DNA from: JBDHTQ01 sp039808765
Lineage (GTDB): Bacteria > Pseudomonadota > Alphaproteobacteria > UBA2400
DNA length: 64,000 nt
Direction: 5' to 3'
Assembly: GCA_039808765.1 (NCBI GenBank)
Contig: JBDHTQ010000001.1
Coordinates: 62,001 to 126,000 of the forward strand
Shown: positions 25,153 through 34,072 of the stretch, piece by piece
How positions within the stretch are numbered: position 1 is the first letter of the stretch
Layout of the letters: the number at the start of each line of letters is the position of its first letter
Position numbers and translations under genes: made by a program
Notes under the pieces: generated by a model
The model's database searches: none
The model's input: only the letters and a program-made list of their open reading frames with translations
What the model was told of the DNA's origin: nothing

Positions 25153-26286
25153 ATGCACGTTCTTGATTTCTACGAACAGAAAATTCATGCTGGTACATTG
25201 CTGGCCGATCCTGCTCAAACCAATGTGCTTCGGGCGCTGGATGAACTCGCGGGTGTGCTCAATGGGCGACATCACAACGCTTTGCTTTTTACACATCCGC
25301 TCGGCAAAGTGATAAGCAAAATTATGAATCTTCACCTTTTTTCATCTTTGCCTGCCGTATCTAAAAAAGAAGGATTGCAGGGGCTTTATATTTATGGTCC
25401 GGTCGGGCGAGGAAAAACTTTGTTGATGGATATGTTTTTCGAAGCAATTACGTGGCCTGAGCCATTGAAAAAACGCATCCATTTTCATCTTTTTATGCAG
25501 GATGTTCACCGCCGGATGCATGATTTTCATCAGCGTGGCGAAAACTTGGATGATTGTGCACAAAACTATGCGGCTGAGACCAAACTTTTGTGCTTGGACG
25601 AGTTTCAAGTGACTAATGTTGCAGATGCGATGGTTATGGGGCGTTTTTTTACTGCTTTATTTGAAGCGGGGGTGGTGTTGGTTGCGACGTCCAACGTGCG
25701 GCCGGAAAATTTGTATGAAAACGGTTTGCAGCGTTCCCTTTTCTTGCCATTTATAGATGTTTTGAAGACATATTGTCGTGATCTTCCTGTTGCGGGGGAG
25801 CAAGATTATCGCACGCGTCGTTTAAAAGGGCGACCGGTGTTTATTTGTCCGCCTGCAAATGAGTTACTGGAGAAAGATTTTTCTGATCTAACTGATGGTG
25901 CTGAAGGGCAATGCATTGATCTTGATGTCGACGGTAAATCGGTAAAAATTGCAAAGGCGGCGCATGGTGTCGCGTGGATGTCTGCCCGTGATTTTGATCA
26001 ACAAAAGCTTTGGATTCCTGAGTTTGAGGCATTGGCAAAAAACTTTCCCACGCTTATTTTGACAGATGTTCGCGCGTTTACAGCAGATGAAAATGATCGT
26101 GCATCCCGTTTTATAGCGTTTATTGATGTTTGGTATGATCATCAGGCAAAATTAATCATAAGCGCAGATCATCAGTTGTCAGAACTATATAAAGAAGGCA
26201 CTTTATTGACTGTTTTCGAGCGAACCCTCTCTCGGTTGACAGAAATGCAACATGACGATTGGTGGGAGCGAGGAGCCCGTGAATAA
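25153..26286 (+). CDS. zapE: Cell division ATPase ZapE (AFG1/LACE1 family)
   Basis: The 377-residue protein has Walker A GPVGRGKT, Walker B LLCLDEF, a sensor motif VLVATSNVRPENLY and the family signature 'YENGLQRSLFLPFIDVLK'. ZapE is an AAA-like ATPase that acts at the divisome in proteobacteria; the mitochondrial relative AFG1 helps degrade membrane proteins. Length is typical. The AUG has no strong Shine-Dalgarno sequence. Upstream of mdh, in an order common in alphaproteobacteria. Confidence 0.92.
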   Translation: MHVLDFYEQKIHAGTLLADPAQTNVLRALDELAGVLNGRHHNALLFTHPLGKVISKIMNLHLFSSLPAVSKKEGLQGLYIYGPVGRGKTLLMDMFFEAITWPEPLKKRIHFHLFMQDVHRRMHDFHQRGENLDDCAQNYAAETKLLCLDEFQVTNVADAMVMGRFFTALFEAGVVLVATSNVRPENLYENGLQRSLFLPFIDVLKTYCRDLPVAGEQDYRTRRLKGRPVFICPPANELLEKDFSDLTDGAEGQCIDLDVDGKSVKIAKAAHGVAWMSARDFDQQKLWIPEFEALAKNFPTLILTDVRAFTADENDRASRFIAFIDVWYDHQAKLIISADHQLSELYKEGTLLTVFERTLSRLTEMQHDDWWERGARE

Positions 26287-26504
26287 TTTCTTTTCCCTGC
26301 GGAAGGTCAGGCCGAAAATCGTTTCCTAAAAGCCTTAAAAAGTAACATCCACAATCAATTTTTTGCTAAAAAATGAAAAAATCTCAATAAGTAACGTTCT
26401 GGTGAGATTTGCCCTCTATACAATAAATGCGGCTGAGGTAATCTTGATGCCGATGCATTTTGGCCCTCGGCTTTTCGCCGTCATTTTTCCATGGGAGTAT
26501 TATT

Positions 26505-27464
26505 ATGGCTCGTAACAAAATCGGTCTGATCGGTTCCGGTCAAATTGGCGGAACGCTCGCGTATTTAAGCGCTTTAAAAGAATTGGGCGATGTGGTGATG
26601 ACCGACGTAACCGACGGTGTGCCGCAAGGAAAATCTCTGGATATGTCGCAGGCAGGCCCGGTTGAAGGGTATGATGCCAATATTCAAGGTAGCACAGATT
26701 ATGCTGAAATTGCCGGATGCGACGTGATCATTGTGACCGCAGGCGTACCCCGTAAGCCGGGTATGAGCCGCGATGATCTGATCGGCATTAACGCTGGCGT
26801 TATTTCTACTGTTGGTGAGGCCATTAAAAAGCATGCGCCGAATGCGTTTGTGATTGTGATTACTAATCCGCTCGACTGCATGGTTGCTTTGATGCAGCAG
26901 GTATCCGGTTTGCCGCCTGAGCGTGTTGTCGGGATGGCAGGCGTGCTTGATTCTGCGCGTTTCCGTCATTTCCTTGCTGAAGAATTTAATGTTTCTGTCG
27001 AGGATGTAACAGCCTTCGTCTTGGGTGGGCATGGTGATACAATGGTGCCGCTGGTGCGCTATTCAACTGTGGCAGGTATTCCGTTGCCAGATTTGGTGGC
27101 AATGGGTTGGACCTCGCAGGAAAAGCTCGATAAAATCGTTCAGCGCACCCGTGATGGGGGCGCCGAGATTGTCTCGCTGCTTAAGACTGGCTCTGCGTTT
27201 TATGCTCCAGCGAGCGCTGCTATCGCCATGGCTGAAAGCTATCTGAAGGACAAAAAGCGCGTTCTTCCTTGTGCGGCCTATCTTTCGGGCCAATACGGGG
27301 TGAAAGACTTGTACGTTGGTGTTCCTGTTGTGATTGGTGAAAAAGGGGTTGAGCGTATTGTTGAAATCAACTTGAGCGCGGATGAAAAGTCTGCTTTTGA
27401 CAAGTCCGTTTCTGCGGTACGTGGTCTGATGGATACGATGAACGGCTTGCGTAAGTCCGCTTAA
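26505..27464 (+). CDS. mdh: Malate dehydrogenase
   Basis: The start at 26505 (GGGAG site) gives MARNKIGLIGSGQIGGTLA, the canonical LDH-like Mdh N-terminus; the longer frame is not credible. The 319-residue protein has the NAD-binding GSGQIGG, the substrate Arg in 'GVPRKPGMSR', 'VITNPLDCMV', and the catalytic 'VLGGHGDTMVPL'. It oxidises malate to oxaloacetate in the TCA cycle. The usual neighbours sucC/sucD do not follow; a terminator does. Confidence 0.97.
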   Translation: MARNKIGLIGSGQIGGTLAYLSALKELGDVVMTDVTDGVPQGKSLDMSQAGPVEGYDANIQGSTDYAEIAGCDVIIVTAGVPRKPGMSRDDLIGINAGVISTVGEAIKKHAPNAFVIVITNPLDCMVALMQQVSGLPPERVVGMAGVLDSARFRHFLAEEFNVSVEDVTAFVLGGHGDTMVPLVRYSTVAGIPLPDLVAMGWTSQEKLDKIVQRTRDGGAEIVSLLKTGSAFYAPASAAIAMAESYLKDKKRVLPCAAYLSGQYGVKDLYVGVPVVIGEKGVERIVEINLSADEKSAFDKSVSAVRGLMDTMNGLRKSA

Positions 27465-27482
27465 CTTTTTTATATGATTAAA

Positions 27483-27518
27483 GGACAGGGGAACTGTGGT
27501 TTTCCTGCCCTTTTTTTA
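27483..27518 (+). terminator. Rho-independent terminator after mdh
   Basis: GGACAGGGGAAC pairs with GTTTTCCTGCCC (one mismatch, two GU) around a TGTG loop and is followed by seven T residues, 19 bases after the mdh stop. Confidence 0.85.
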
Positions 27519-27628
27519 TTGTGTGTTGTTTGAATCAATTAATTTAAGCACATTAGAAAGCATCGCTATGGTATGATCAGCGGATAAAATAATGTGTCAG
27601 GGGGTGTTTTCCCTTTAAGGAGGTGGAC

Positions 27629-27979
27629 ATGGGAGCATTTGATACCGAATCCGCTCAGCAGCGCCGCCAGAGACAATTTCTTGATGCCATCGAACAAGCA
27701 ATTCATGATATTAATCATGAAGCTATTCATGGTGTGGTGCCGATGTTGGATAAAGCCACTTTTATGCAAATGGCAAAATCTGTGGCCCAACTGCGCGTAA
27801 AGTACATTGCTGCGGCAACGGCCTCTTTAGCAAGCGGTGCCGCTCCTCAGCCTCAGCAAATGTCCCAATTAAAGGCAATGCGGGAACAGTTTGAAGAGGC
27901 ACGTGCTGCATTCGACGCGGTGAAAAGGGCGCTCACACGTAATTACATTAATGTTGCATTAAACGATAAAGACCTTTAA
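27629..27979 (+). CDS. Unknown helical protein of 116 residues
   Basis: A near-perfect Shine-Dalgarno sequence (TAAGGAGGT) precedes the ATG at 27629; a GTG at 27623 would overlap it. The protein is soluble, helical and rich in Ala, Gln and Arg (SAQQRRQRQFLDAIEQAI; MREQFEEARAAFDAVKRAL). No family recognised. It lies 38 bases before trmB and may be co-transcribed with it. Confidence 0.6.
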   Translation: MGAFDTESAQQRRQRQFLDAIEQAIHDINHEAIHGVVPMLDKATFMQMAKSVAQLRVKYIAAATASLASGAAPQPQQMSQLKAMREQFEEARAAFDAVKRALTRNYINVALNDKDL

Positions 27980-28017
27980 ACAGCAGGGGTTTTTTAATCC
28001 TAAGGCTGGAAGAGGTT

Positions 28018-28701
28018 ATGTCTGGCGCTTCACATCGAATCTCGACGTCTGCTCAAGCGCTTGAGCGTTTTTATGGTCGGCGCAGTGGCAAAACATTGCG
28101 TCCGCATCGCGCGCAATTGATGAAAACGCTTTTGCCTAAAGTCATGCTGCAATTGCCGCTTACAGATACCTCTAACTGGGACGATCTCTGGCTTGAAATC
28201 GGCTTCGGTGCAGGTGAGCACTTGGCGTGGCAAGCAAAAGCTCATCCGCGTACACTTTTAATCGGCTGTGAACCCTATCAGAACGGTGTTGCGCGGCTTG
28301 TCGATCAAATAAACGATGATAAAATAACTAATATTTTAATCCACCCGGATGATGCTCGTCCTGTGCTGGATCAATTGCCAGAGCAATGCTTGGGGCGGGT
28401 TTTTATTCTTTTTAACGATCCTTGGCCAAAGAAAAGGCACTGGGATCGCCGTTTTATTAGCAATCACAATCTTGACCGCCTTGCGCGTATCATGAAAAAA
28501 GGGGCAGAGTTGCGCATAGCCACCGATCATCCGGGCTTGCGGTATTGGATTTTAAAGCATACTCGTGCGCATAAGGATTTTGAATGGAAGCTAGAATACT
28601 GCCATCAGTGGCTAGCGCGTCCAGAAGACTGGCCTGCTACCCGCTATGAGGAAAAGGCTCTGCATGGCCGCCCTCATTTCTTTACATTTATCCGACGATA
28701 G
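28018..28701 (+). CDS. trmB: tRNA (guanine-N7)-methyltransferase
   Basis: The 227-residue protein has 'LEIGFGAGEHLAWQA' (SAM motif I), 'GCEPYQNGVARLV', and the TrmB signature 'FNDPWPKKRHWDRRFI'. TrmB makes m7G46 in the variable loop of tRNAs. The normal C-terminal part (TRYEEKALHGRPHFFTFIRR) is present. The start follows GAAGAGG-type sequence. Confidence 0.95.
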   Translation: MSGASHRISTSAQALERFYGRRSGKTLRPHRAQLMKTLLPKVMLQLPLTDTSNWDDLWLEIGFGAGEHLAWQAKAHPRTLLIGCEPYQNGVARLVDQINDDKITNILIHPDDARPVLDQLPEQCLGRVFILFNDPWPKKRHWDRRFISNHNLDRLARIMKKGAELRIATDHPGLRYWILKHTRAHKDFEWKLEYCHQWLARPEDWPATRYEEKALHGRPHFFTFIRR

Positions 28702-28731
28702 CCATCGCGTTACTGACAAACACTTAGCTCA

Positions 28732-29313
28732 CTAACAACCGCTTACTTCACCAGTTGGCAAGACAAGTTCCTGAGCGTAGCGGGGCATGTTATAGTTACT
28801 GCTGGTAATTTTTACTTGACCAACCCACGTGAACCATCTTGGTGTCCATGAATAAACAGAGTTGACATACAACACGTCATTCAATGTTGCTGTTCTTAAC
28901 GTTAAGGGAAGAGCGTTTCCATTGCAGGCACTCGGGAAGGTTGTTGACGGCACCGTGTTCGGAGGGGTAAACGCCCGTCGCCAGCGAACACTGGAATTGA
29001 TAACCGTTCCAACGGCAGTCAATTTATAATCGGTTGCATAAATGGTGAACTGGCCTGCCAAGGTAAGTGGGGCCATAATTTGTTTGGAGGCAAACGTGAT
29101 GATCTTTAGTTCATCACTCGTAATCACGCCATCAGAGTCTTGAGTAATGAGGTCAGAAATGCTTGATGTTGCCGTGCGGGCTTTGGCATCAGCAATCAAC
29201 AAGTTGGAAACCTCAATAACACCAAGAAAAAGAATAAAAAGGATGGGCACGATTAAAGCAAATTCAACAGCCGCAACACCTTTTTGGTCTCTAAAATAAT
29301 TATGCATACTCAT
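28732..29313 (-). CDS. TadE-like pilus-associated protein (second of pair)
   Basis: AAAGGA lies nine bases before the ATG at 29313, favouring it over the ATG at 29322. The protein (193 residues) has the TadE N-terminus: 'FRDQKGVAAVEFALIVPI' followed by one membrane helix (LFILFLGVIEVSNLLIA). TadE/TadF minor pseudopilins are processed by prepilin peptidase and work with Flp pili. The remainder is a beta-rich extracytoplasmic domain with two Cys. It is in an operon with the adjacent tadE-like gene; no other tad genes are adjacent. Confidence 0.75.
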   Translation of the reverse strand: MSMHNYFRDQKGVAAVEFALIVPILFILFLGVIEVSNLLIADAKARTATSSISDLITQDSDGVITSDELKIITFASKQIMAPLTLAGQFTIYATDYKLTAVGTVINSSVRWRRAFTPPNTVPSTTFPSACNGNALPLTLRTATLNDVLYVNSVYSWTPRWFTWVGQVKITSSNYNMPRYAQELVLPTGEVSGC

Positions 29314-29328
29314 TGCTGGCATTCCTTT

Positions 29329-29934
29329 TTAGAAAGGTTCGTTACGGAAGGCAACAGTTGATATAACCGAAATCGTACTGTGAGATCCTGAAGGCATACC
29401 GGTTAAAACTGCGAGCTGAGGCAATAAAAAACTATAGGGGTAAAGCGATCGAACAATTACCACGTATCCACCGGCTCCTGGATTGTAGTTCGTGTCATCA
29501 TCATTCAGGGTACCATTGGCAGGGTGGCTTGGGTTTGCGCCATCAGAAATATTGGAATAGGTCACATCTGAAAAGTTGGAGGCTGGAAAACTTTGAACAT
29601 CCACAAGAAGTTTTTGCACACAGGTGGACTTAAAAATAGCGTAAACATTGCTACAGACGAGTTCCTTGAAGGCGGCCTGAGACTGCGAATTGTTTCCGGT
29701 TAGATCAACCGGCGGGTTCGGGCCTGAGCCATCCGGGTCGTAAGAACCACCAACACGGATATGGCGTGCGGCCTGTTCCGTCGCGGTTTGAAGTTGCGCG
29801 TTGACAAAAAAGTAGGAACTCAAGTCAAAAATAGCATAAACAAAGACGATAAATGCTGGAGCGAGGAGGGCAAATTCGACGACCGTCGAACCTTGTTCAT
29901 TTGAGCACACATTTTTTCTTTTAAAAAAGCGCAT
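29329..29934 (-). CDS. TadE-like pilus-associated protein (first of pair)
   Basis: The 201-residue protein starts MRFFKRKN and has 'NEQGSTVVEFALLAPAFIV', the TadE processing and helix region (Glu at +5), then a periplasmic domain with paired cysteines near residues 95 and 105. A GAGAGGT site precedes the ATG. It is probably a minor pseudopilin of a Flp/Tad system. It lies 15 bases upstream of the second tadE-like gene. Confidence 0.75.
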   Translation of the reverse strand: MRFFKRKNVCSNEQGSTVVEFALLAPAFIVFVYAIFDLSSYFFVNAQLQTATEQAARHIRVGGSYDPDGSGPNPPVDLTGNNSQSQAAFKELVCSNVYAIFKSTCVQKLLVDVQSFPASNFSDVTYSNISDGANPSHPANGTLNDDDTNYNPGAGGYVVIVRSLYPYSFLLPQLAVLTGMPSGSHSTISVISTVAFRNEPF

Positions 29935-30206
29935 GGTCTACCTCTCTCAACTACCAAGTAATAGGATACTGTTTAATACTTAATTTTAAAACCTGTTTTT
30001 TCATTCTCGAGAGAAAAAATAACTGTATTTGATATAATTTATCGGCAAATAACGAACAGTATGATTTTGCGCAAGATTGAGAGCGTGTTTTTTTCGTGAA
30101 GGGTGGTTGTCAAGGGCCTATGCTTATAGGGGGGTATCAATTTTTTCGCTGATTTAATAGGATGTTATGGCCATCTCCATGATCCACTGTATCTGCCGTG
30201 TACTTA
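29935..30206. other. Gene-free stretch upstream of the tadE pair
   Basis: AT-rich DNA with no convincing gene. It probably holds the tadE promoter; no clear -35/-10 or CtrA pair could be fixed. It is followed by a dispersed repeat copy (30207-30308) and the clpP terminator, making about 500 bases without a gene. Confidence 0.5.
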
Positions 30207-30308
30207 ACAAACCCCGAAAAGATGGAATCGTAGAAGCCATCATTGACGACGTATTTGCGTCATAAATATAAAACCAAGCAAGCCTATCTTTGAAAGATGT
30301 GCTCTGGG
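30207..30308 (+). repeat. Dispersed ~100 bp palindromic repeat, copy A
   Basis: It shares with copies B and C the left core (CCCGAAAAGATGGAATCG), the central TGACGACGTATTTGCGTCA palindrome and the right element ending GATGTGCTCTGG. TGACG and CGTCA can form a hairpin. The left half translates as K-P-R-K-D-G-I-V-E-A-I-I-D-D-V-F-A-S followed by a stop. Confidence 0.8.
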
Positions 30309-30394
30309 CTGCTTTTTTTCTGTATATGCTCATCATGTTATCTCTTGGCACCGATGATGACCATCCTTTTTAAAGTAAATAAACCCACAAAAAC

Positions 30395-30424
30395 AAAAAA
30401 GGCGAGGTGATTACCCCGCCTTTT
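30395..30424 (-). terminator. Rho-independent terminator after clpP
   Basis: On the minus strand GGCGGGG pairs with CCTCGCC around TAATCA and is followed by six T residues, 19 bases beyond the clpP stop. Confidence 0.85.
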
Positions 30425-30442
30425 AGGAGAATAAAGAATGAA

Positions 30443-31090
30443 TTATTCTTTTGAAATGGGTTCCTGACGAACGCTTACAACCTGATCGACGAGGCCCCAT
30501 GCCTTTGATTCTTCAGCGGACATGAAATTATCCCGTTCCAGAGCCTGCTCAATTCTACTCAGTTCTTGACCCGTATGATGTTGGTAAATCTCGTAAAGCC
30601 GCTTGCGCAGTTTCAGGATCTCGCGGGCTTGAATCTCTATGTCTGTGGCTTGACCGCGTGCGCCGCCTAAAGGTTGGTGAACCATGATACGTGCATTCGG
30701 AAGGGCAATACGCTTGCCCGCTGCACCAGCACAAAGCAACAGTGAGCCCATGGAAGCTGCTTGCCCCATGCACACGGTCGAGACCGGCGACTTGATGTAC
30801 TGCATCGTGTCGTAAATTGCCAATCCTGCCGTCACCACACCACCGGGTGAGTTGATGTAGAAAGAAATATCCTTGTTCGGATTTTCAGCTTCAAGGAAAA
30901 GGAGCTGGGCACAGATCACGCTGGCGGAATGATCATTTACTTCGCCCACCAGAAAGATGATTCTTTCTTTAAGCAAGCGTGAGTAAATATCCCACGAACG
31001 TTCACCCCGTGCCGTTTGTTCAATTACAACCGGCACCAGATTGTTCATGCGTGTGATGTGATCTTCCGGTGTGTCCATATTCCAGCTCAT
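30443..31090 (-). CDS. clpP: ATP-dependent Clp protease proteolytic subunit
   Basis: The 215-residue protein has the catalytic triad Ser113 (GQAASMGS), His138 (MVHQP) and Asp187 (LERDNFMS). ClpP forms double heptamers that degrade substrates delivered by ClpA or ClpX. It follows tig on the same strand by 58 bases; in most alphaproteobacteria clpX comes next but here a terminator follows, so clpX is elsewhere. A GGATAGAG site precedes the ATG. Confidence 0.98.
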   Translation of the reverse strand: MSWNMDTPEDHITRMNNLVPVVIEQTARGERSWDIYSRLLKERIIFLVGEVNDHSASVICAQLLFLEAENPNKDISFYINSPGGVVTAGLAIYDTMQYIKSPVSTVCMGQAASMGSLLLCAGAAGKRIALPNARIMVHQPLGGARGQATDIEIQAREILKLRKRLYEIYQHHTGQELSRIEQALERDNFMSAEESKAWGLVDQVVSVRQEPISKE

Positions 31091-31148
31091 GACTCTATCC
31101 TTTTTCTAGTCAGCATCTTTACTACTATCTGGTTAGCCGGAAAATGGT

Positions 31149-32540
31149 TTAAGATTCCTTACCAGAAGATTTTTTCTTTGTCTTCGTAGCTGATTCTGAC
31201 GTTTCTTCGGATGTCGCTCCATTCTCATCATCCATCTCTTCTTCGCTCTTCAAATCATCTACTGTCCCGGGCTTTTCGGTAATGTTGACGAGCTCAAAGA
31301 GGTAATCAATGACCTTATCCTCATAAATCGGTGCGCGCAGGGTTTCCATGGCGTTTTGATTCTTCATGTAGTATTCAACGACTGCCCGCTCTTGACCGGG
31401 GTAGTTGCGGGCTTGTGCGAAGACAGCTTGGCGTAAGTCTTCTTGCGTAATCTCAATTTTATGACCCTGTCCGATTTCTGCCAGCAGCAGACCCAAGCGG
31501 ACGCGGCGTTCAGCGATATCGCGGTATTCAGCCCGAATTTCTTCTTCAGTTGTGCCTTTCTCTGAAGGATCAGGGCCTTGCTGGCCACGTTGCTGCCAAA
31601 TGCTGTTGAACTCAAAATCCACCATACCTTCTGGCACTTCAAATGAATGGGCTTTGGCCAATTCGTCGAGCAGTTGACGTTTGGATTTTGTGCGTGCAGC
31701 TGCTTTATAGGTATCCGCGATGTTGGATTTGATTTGCTCTTTGAGCTTGTCAAAAGATTCGATGCCGAAACCCTTGGCGAAGTCATCATTCAGCTCTGCT
31801 GCAGCAGGCTCATGTAATTCGTGAATTTTCACCTTGAACTCGGCCACTTGGCTGGCCAGTTCTTTTGCGTGATAATTTTCAGGGAAAGTGACAGTGACAA
31901 CTTTTTCATCGCCTACTTTAAGGCCTACGAGTTGTTCTTCAAACGTATCGATAAATGACTTGGATCCCAGTTCCAACATGAAGTTTTCAGATTTCATGCC
32001 GGGACGCGGGGTGCCGTCAACTGTTCCGTCAAAGTCGATTTTGAGGGTATCACCCATTTTGGCAGCGCGGGCCTCGTCCACTTTTTTGGTGCTTTTGCGC
32101 ATGGAGGACAACTCTGCAATTGCTTTGTCTACTTCATTATCAGCAACATCTACCGTTATGCGCTCAATGGTGATGTTTTTCATATCGATCGGCTTGACCT
32201 CGGGCAGCACTTCCATGCTGAGTGTGTAGGTCAGGTCTTGCCCTTCAGCAAAGTCGCCGAGTTCAACCTTTGGCTGCATAGCCGGTCGCAATTTACGTTC
32301 AGACAGAAGGTCGCGTGTGCTGTTATTAATTGCTTTTTCCATAACTTCGGCGCGAACAGAGTCGCCGTAGCGTTGCTTCACCATGGCCACAGGAGCCTTG
32401 CCAGGGCGGAAACCAGGAAAACGAGTCGTGCGGCTTATTTCGTTCAAGCGGCTTTCAACTTGCGTTGCGATGTCGTTAGCGGGAATGGTGATAGAATATT
32501 CGCGCTTTAAACCTTCTGACTTCTTTTCTGCGACCTGCAT
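31149..32540 (-). CDS. tig: Trigger factor (ribosome-associated chaperone / PPIase)
   Basis: I start at the ATG 32540 (TTGGAG site; MQVAEKKSEGLKREYSI); the upstream extension runs into the tRNA-Leu gene and is an artefact. The 463-residue protein has the ribosome-binding signature 'FPGFRPGKAP', a central FKBP-type domain (KMGDTLKIDFDGTVDG) and the C-terminal chaperone arms. The acidic/Ser/Lys tail (DENGATSEETSESA) is typical of alphaproteobacteria. It folds nascent chains at the exit tunnel. Co-oriented with clpP. Confidence 0.96.
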   Translation of the reverse strand: MQVAEKKSEGLKREYSITIPANDIATQVESRLNEISRTTRFPGFRPGKAPVAMVKQRYGDSVRAEVMEKAINNSTRDLLSERKLRPAMQPKVELGDFAEGQDLTYTLSMEVLPEVKPIDMKNITIERITVDVADNEVDKAIAELSSMRKSTKKVDEARAAKMGDTLKIDFDGTVDGTPRPGMKSENFMLELGSKSFIDTFEEQLVGLKVGDEKVVTVTFPENYHAKELASQVAEFKVKIHELHEPAAAELNDDFAKGFGIESFDKLKEQIKSNIADTYKAAARTKSKRQLLDELAKAHSFEVPEGMVDFEFNSIWQQRGQQGPDPSEKGTTEEEIRAEYRDIAERRVRLGLLLAEIGQGHKIEITQEDLRQAVFAQARNYPGQERAVVEYYMKNQNAMETLRAPIYEDKVIDYLFELVNITEKPGTVDDLKSEEEMDDENGATSEETSESATKTKKKSSGKES

Positions 32541-32576
32541 TGTTCTACTCCAAGAAAAAGATAACGGCTCTACACA

Positions 32577-32661
<85 letters not shown>

Positions 32662-32971
32662 ATCAGAACTATAAGTTCTGGCCTATAGCACAGACACTTA
32701 AGCAAGCGAACAAGTTTTTGCGGATAAACGATTTTTTGCCCCTAAGATCCTTAATTTTTATCGAAAATTGGCCTAAAAACGGTTTTTAAGGTTTTTGAGT
32801 CGGTGTGTTTCGGTCATTGCCGGGGCTTTCTAACGGTTATTATCGTCTTTTAGGGGGGGAGGGCGGTGTTTAGAATAAATTTTTATGCAGCAAAGCTGAT
32901 TTACGTCATTATAGCAATAATTGTCAAAACTTGAGACGGTGAAACAGCTAGATAAAAAGGCGGAGGCTGTC
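32662..32971. other. Gene-free stretch between tRNA-Leu and the araC-type gene
   Basis: No gene is visible. The DNA holds the divergent promoters of the tRNA/tig block and the regulator. In-frame TTG (32921) and GTG (32939) codons upstream of the regulator are poorer starts than the ATG at 32972. Confidence 0.5.
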
Positions 32972-33841
32972 ATGAGCGATTTGATCGAGAGAGTGGACAG
33001 AGTAGCACGTTTTGTTGAAGAGCATCTCGAGGATGATTTTCAGCTGACAGAGCTTTCTTCAGTTGCCTGCTATTCTCATTATCATTTCTTGCGCATGTTT
33101 GTATCTCTGACTGGCCAAACAGCAGGAAGCTATATTCGTCGTCGGCGCTTAACGAAAGCGGCTGAAAGTTTGCTTGTGAGCAATGAGAAAATTATTGATC
33201 TTGCCTTTCAAGCTGGCTTCGAGTCGCAAGCAGCGTTCAGTCGGGCGTTTAAAGCAATGTTTTTGTGCACACCGGCACTGTTTCGTCGGCAGAGATCCCC
33301 GTCTCCATTCAAAGGGCAGCCAATACTCTCGGCCGCCTATCTTAAACATCTTAAAAAAGGAGCTGTTACCATGATTCCCAAAATTATTCATCTTGATCAA
33401 TTTACCGTGATTGGTTTGGGACAGGATACTGAACCCGAAAAAAACATTGCCGCTTTATGGGATACTTTCTTGGTCGAAAAACATAAAATTTTGAATGCCA
33501 AAGGCCATGAATCTTATGGAATTTGTTACGCCGCTCAAAACACTCTGAAAAAAAGTGAGCATATTCACTACACAGCAGCTTTGGCCGTTAATGATGGCGA
33601 AATCGTTCCAGAGGGGATGGAAAAAATAATTATTCCAGCTGGTGATTACGCTGTTTTTACGCATCATGGCTCGATTGCGGATTTGCCAAAGACGAACAGC
33701 TATATCTGGAATACGTGGGTGCTGCAATCGGGTTATCAGCTTGCTGATTCTCCGGATTTTGAAGTCTATGATGCACGTTTTTCACCCGACAGCTTAGATA
33801 GTGCGTTCGATATTTATGTGCCCATCAAGAAAAAGGACTAA
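32972..33841 (+). CDS. AraC-family regulator with GyrI-like effector-binding domain
   Basis: GGAGG six bases upstream fixes the ATG at 32972 (289 residues). Residues about 5-105 hold two helix-turn-helix motifs of the AraC type (ELSSVACYSHYHFLRMF and IIDLAFQAGFESQAAFSRAF). Residues about 130-289 form a GyrI-like domain (IIHLDQFTVIGLG … YAVFTHHGSIADLP … DFEVYDARF), as in Rob and BmrR-type sensors of lipophilic compounds. It probably activates efflux or detoxification genes, targets unknown. It is transcribed away from the tRNA/tig block. Confidence 0.9.
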   Translation: MSDLIERVDRVARFVEEHLEDDFQLTELSSVACYSHYHFLRMFVSLTGQTAGSYIRRRRLTKAAESLLVSNEKIIDLAFQAGFESQAAFSRAFKAMFLCTPALFRRQRSPSPFKGQPILSAAYLKHLKKGAVTMIPKIIHLDQFTVIGLGQDTEPEKNIAALWDTFLVEKHKILNAKGHESYGICYAAQNTLKKSEHIHYTAALAVNDGEIVPEGMEKIIIPAGDYAVFTHHGSIADLPKTNSYIWNTWVLQSGYQLADSPDFEVYDARFSPDSLDSAFDIYVPIKKKD

Positions 33842-33892
33842 TTCTAAAACCCGCTTTTTGTTCCTCGGGACGGGCGAAAAGCGGCCCTTTTA

Positions 33893-33977
33893 GTGCAAAT
33901 AGGGGCCATCTTTTTTGCGTTGACGACATCAAAAGAATAGAACGAGCGCGGTCTGTCTTCAGGAGATGCGCACTAGG
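33893..33977 (+). repeat. Dispersed palindromic repeat, copy D (internally deleted)
   Basis: It begins TGCAAAT like copy B, lacks about 25 bases of the left core, keeps GCCATCTTT and GACGAC…ATCAAAA with 8 bases missing, and matches B through GTCTTCAGGAGATGCGCACTAGG. It lies between convergent genes. An AAAAGCGG/CCGCTTTT inverted repeat directly precedes it (33851-33884) and may terminate the regulator gene. Confidence 0.6.
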
Positions 33978-34065
33978 GTGTGGTGAGAGAGGGAAACATT
34001 TGTACCATGGCAAGAAACTCGGTGTGATACTGATCACCGACATGGGTAAATGCATGCGTAATCAT
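33973..34065 (-). pseudogene. Possible gene fragment downstream of lipB
   Basis: A 30-residue frame (starts MITHAFTHVGDQYHTEFL) begins eight bases after the lipB stop on the same strand. It looks protein-like but is too short to identify and its 3' end enters repeat copy D. It could be the remnant of a gene disrupted by the repeat, or chance. Confidence 0.2.
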
Positions 34066-34072
34066 GACGTTT

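Noticed and set aside
30154..30351. 65-codon reverse frame across the repeat after clpP
   Set aside because: It runs through the repeat on the strand opposite to the coding-like frame, has no ribosome site and no recognisable protein character.
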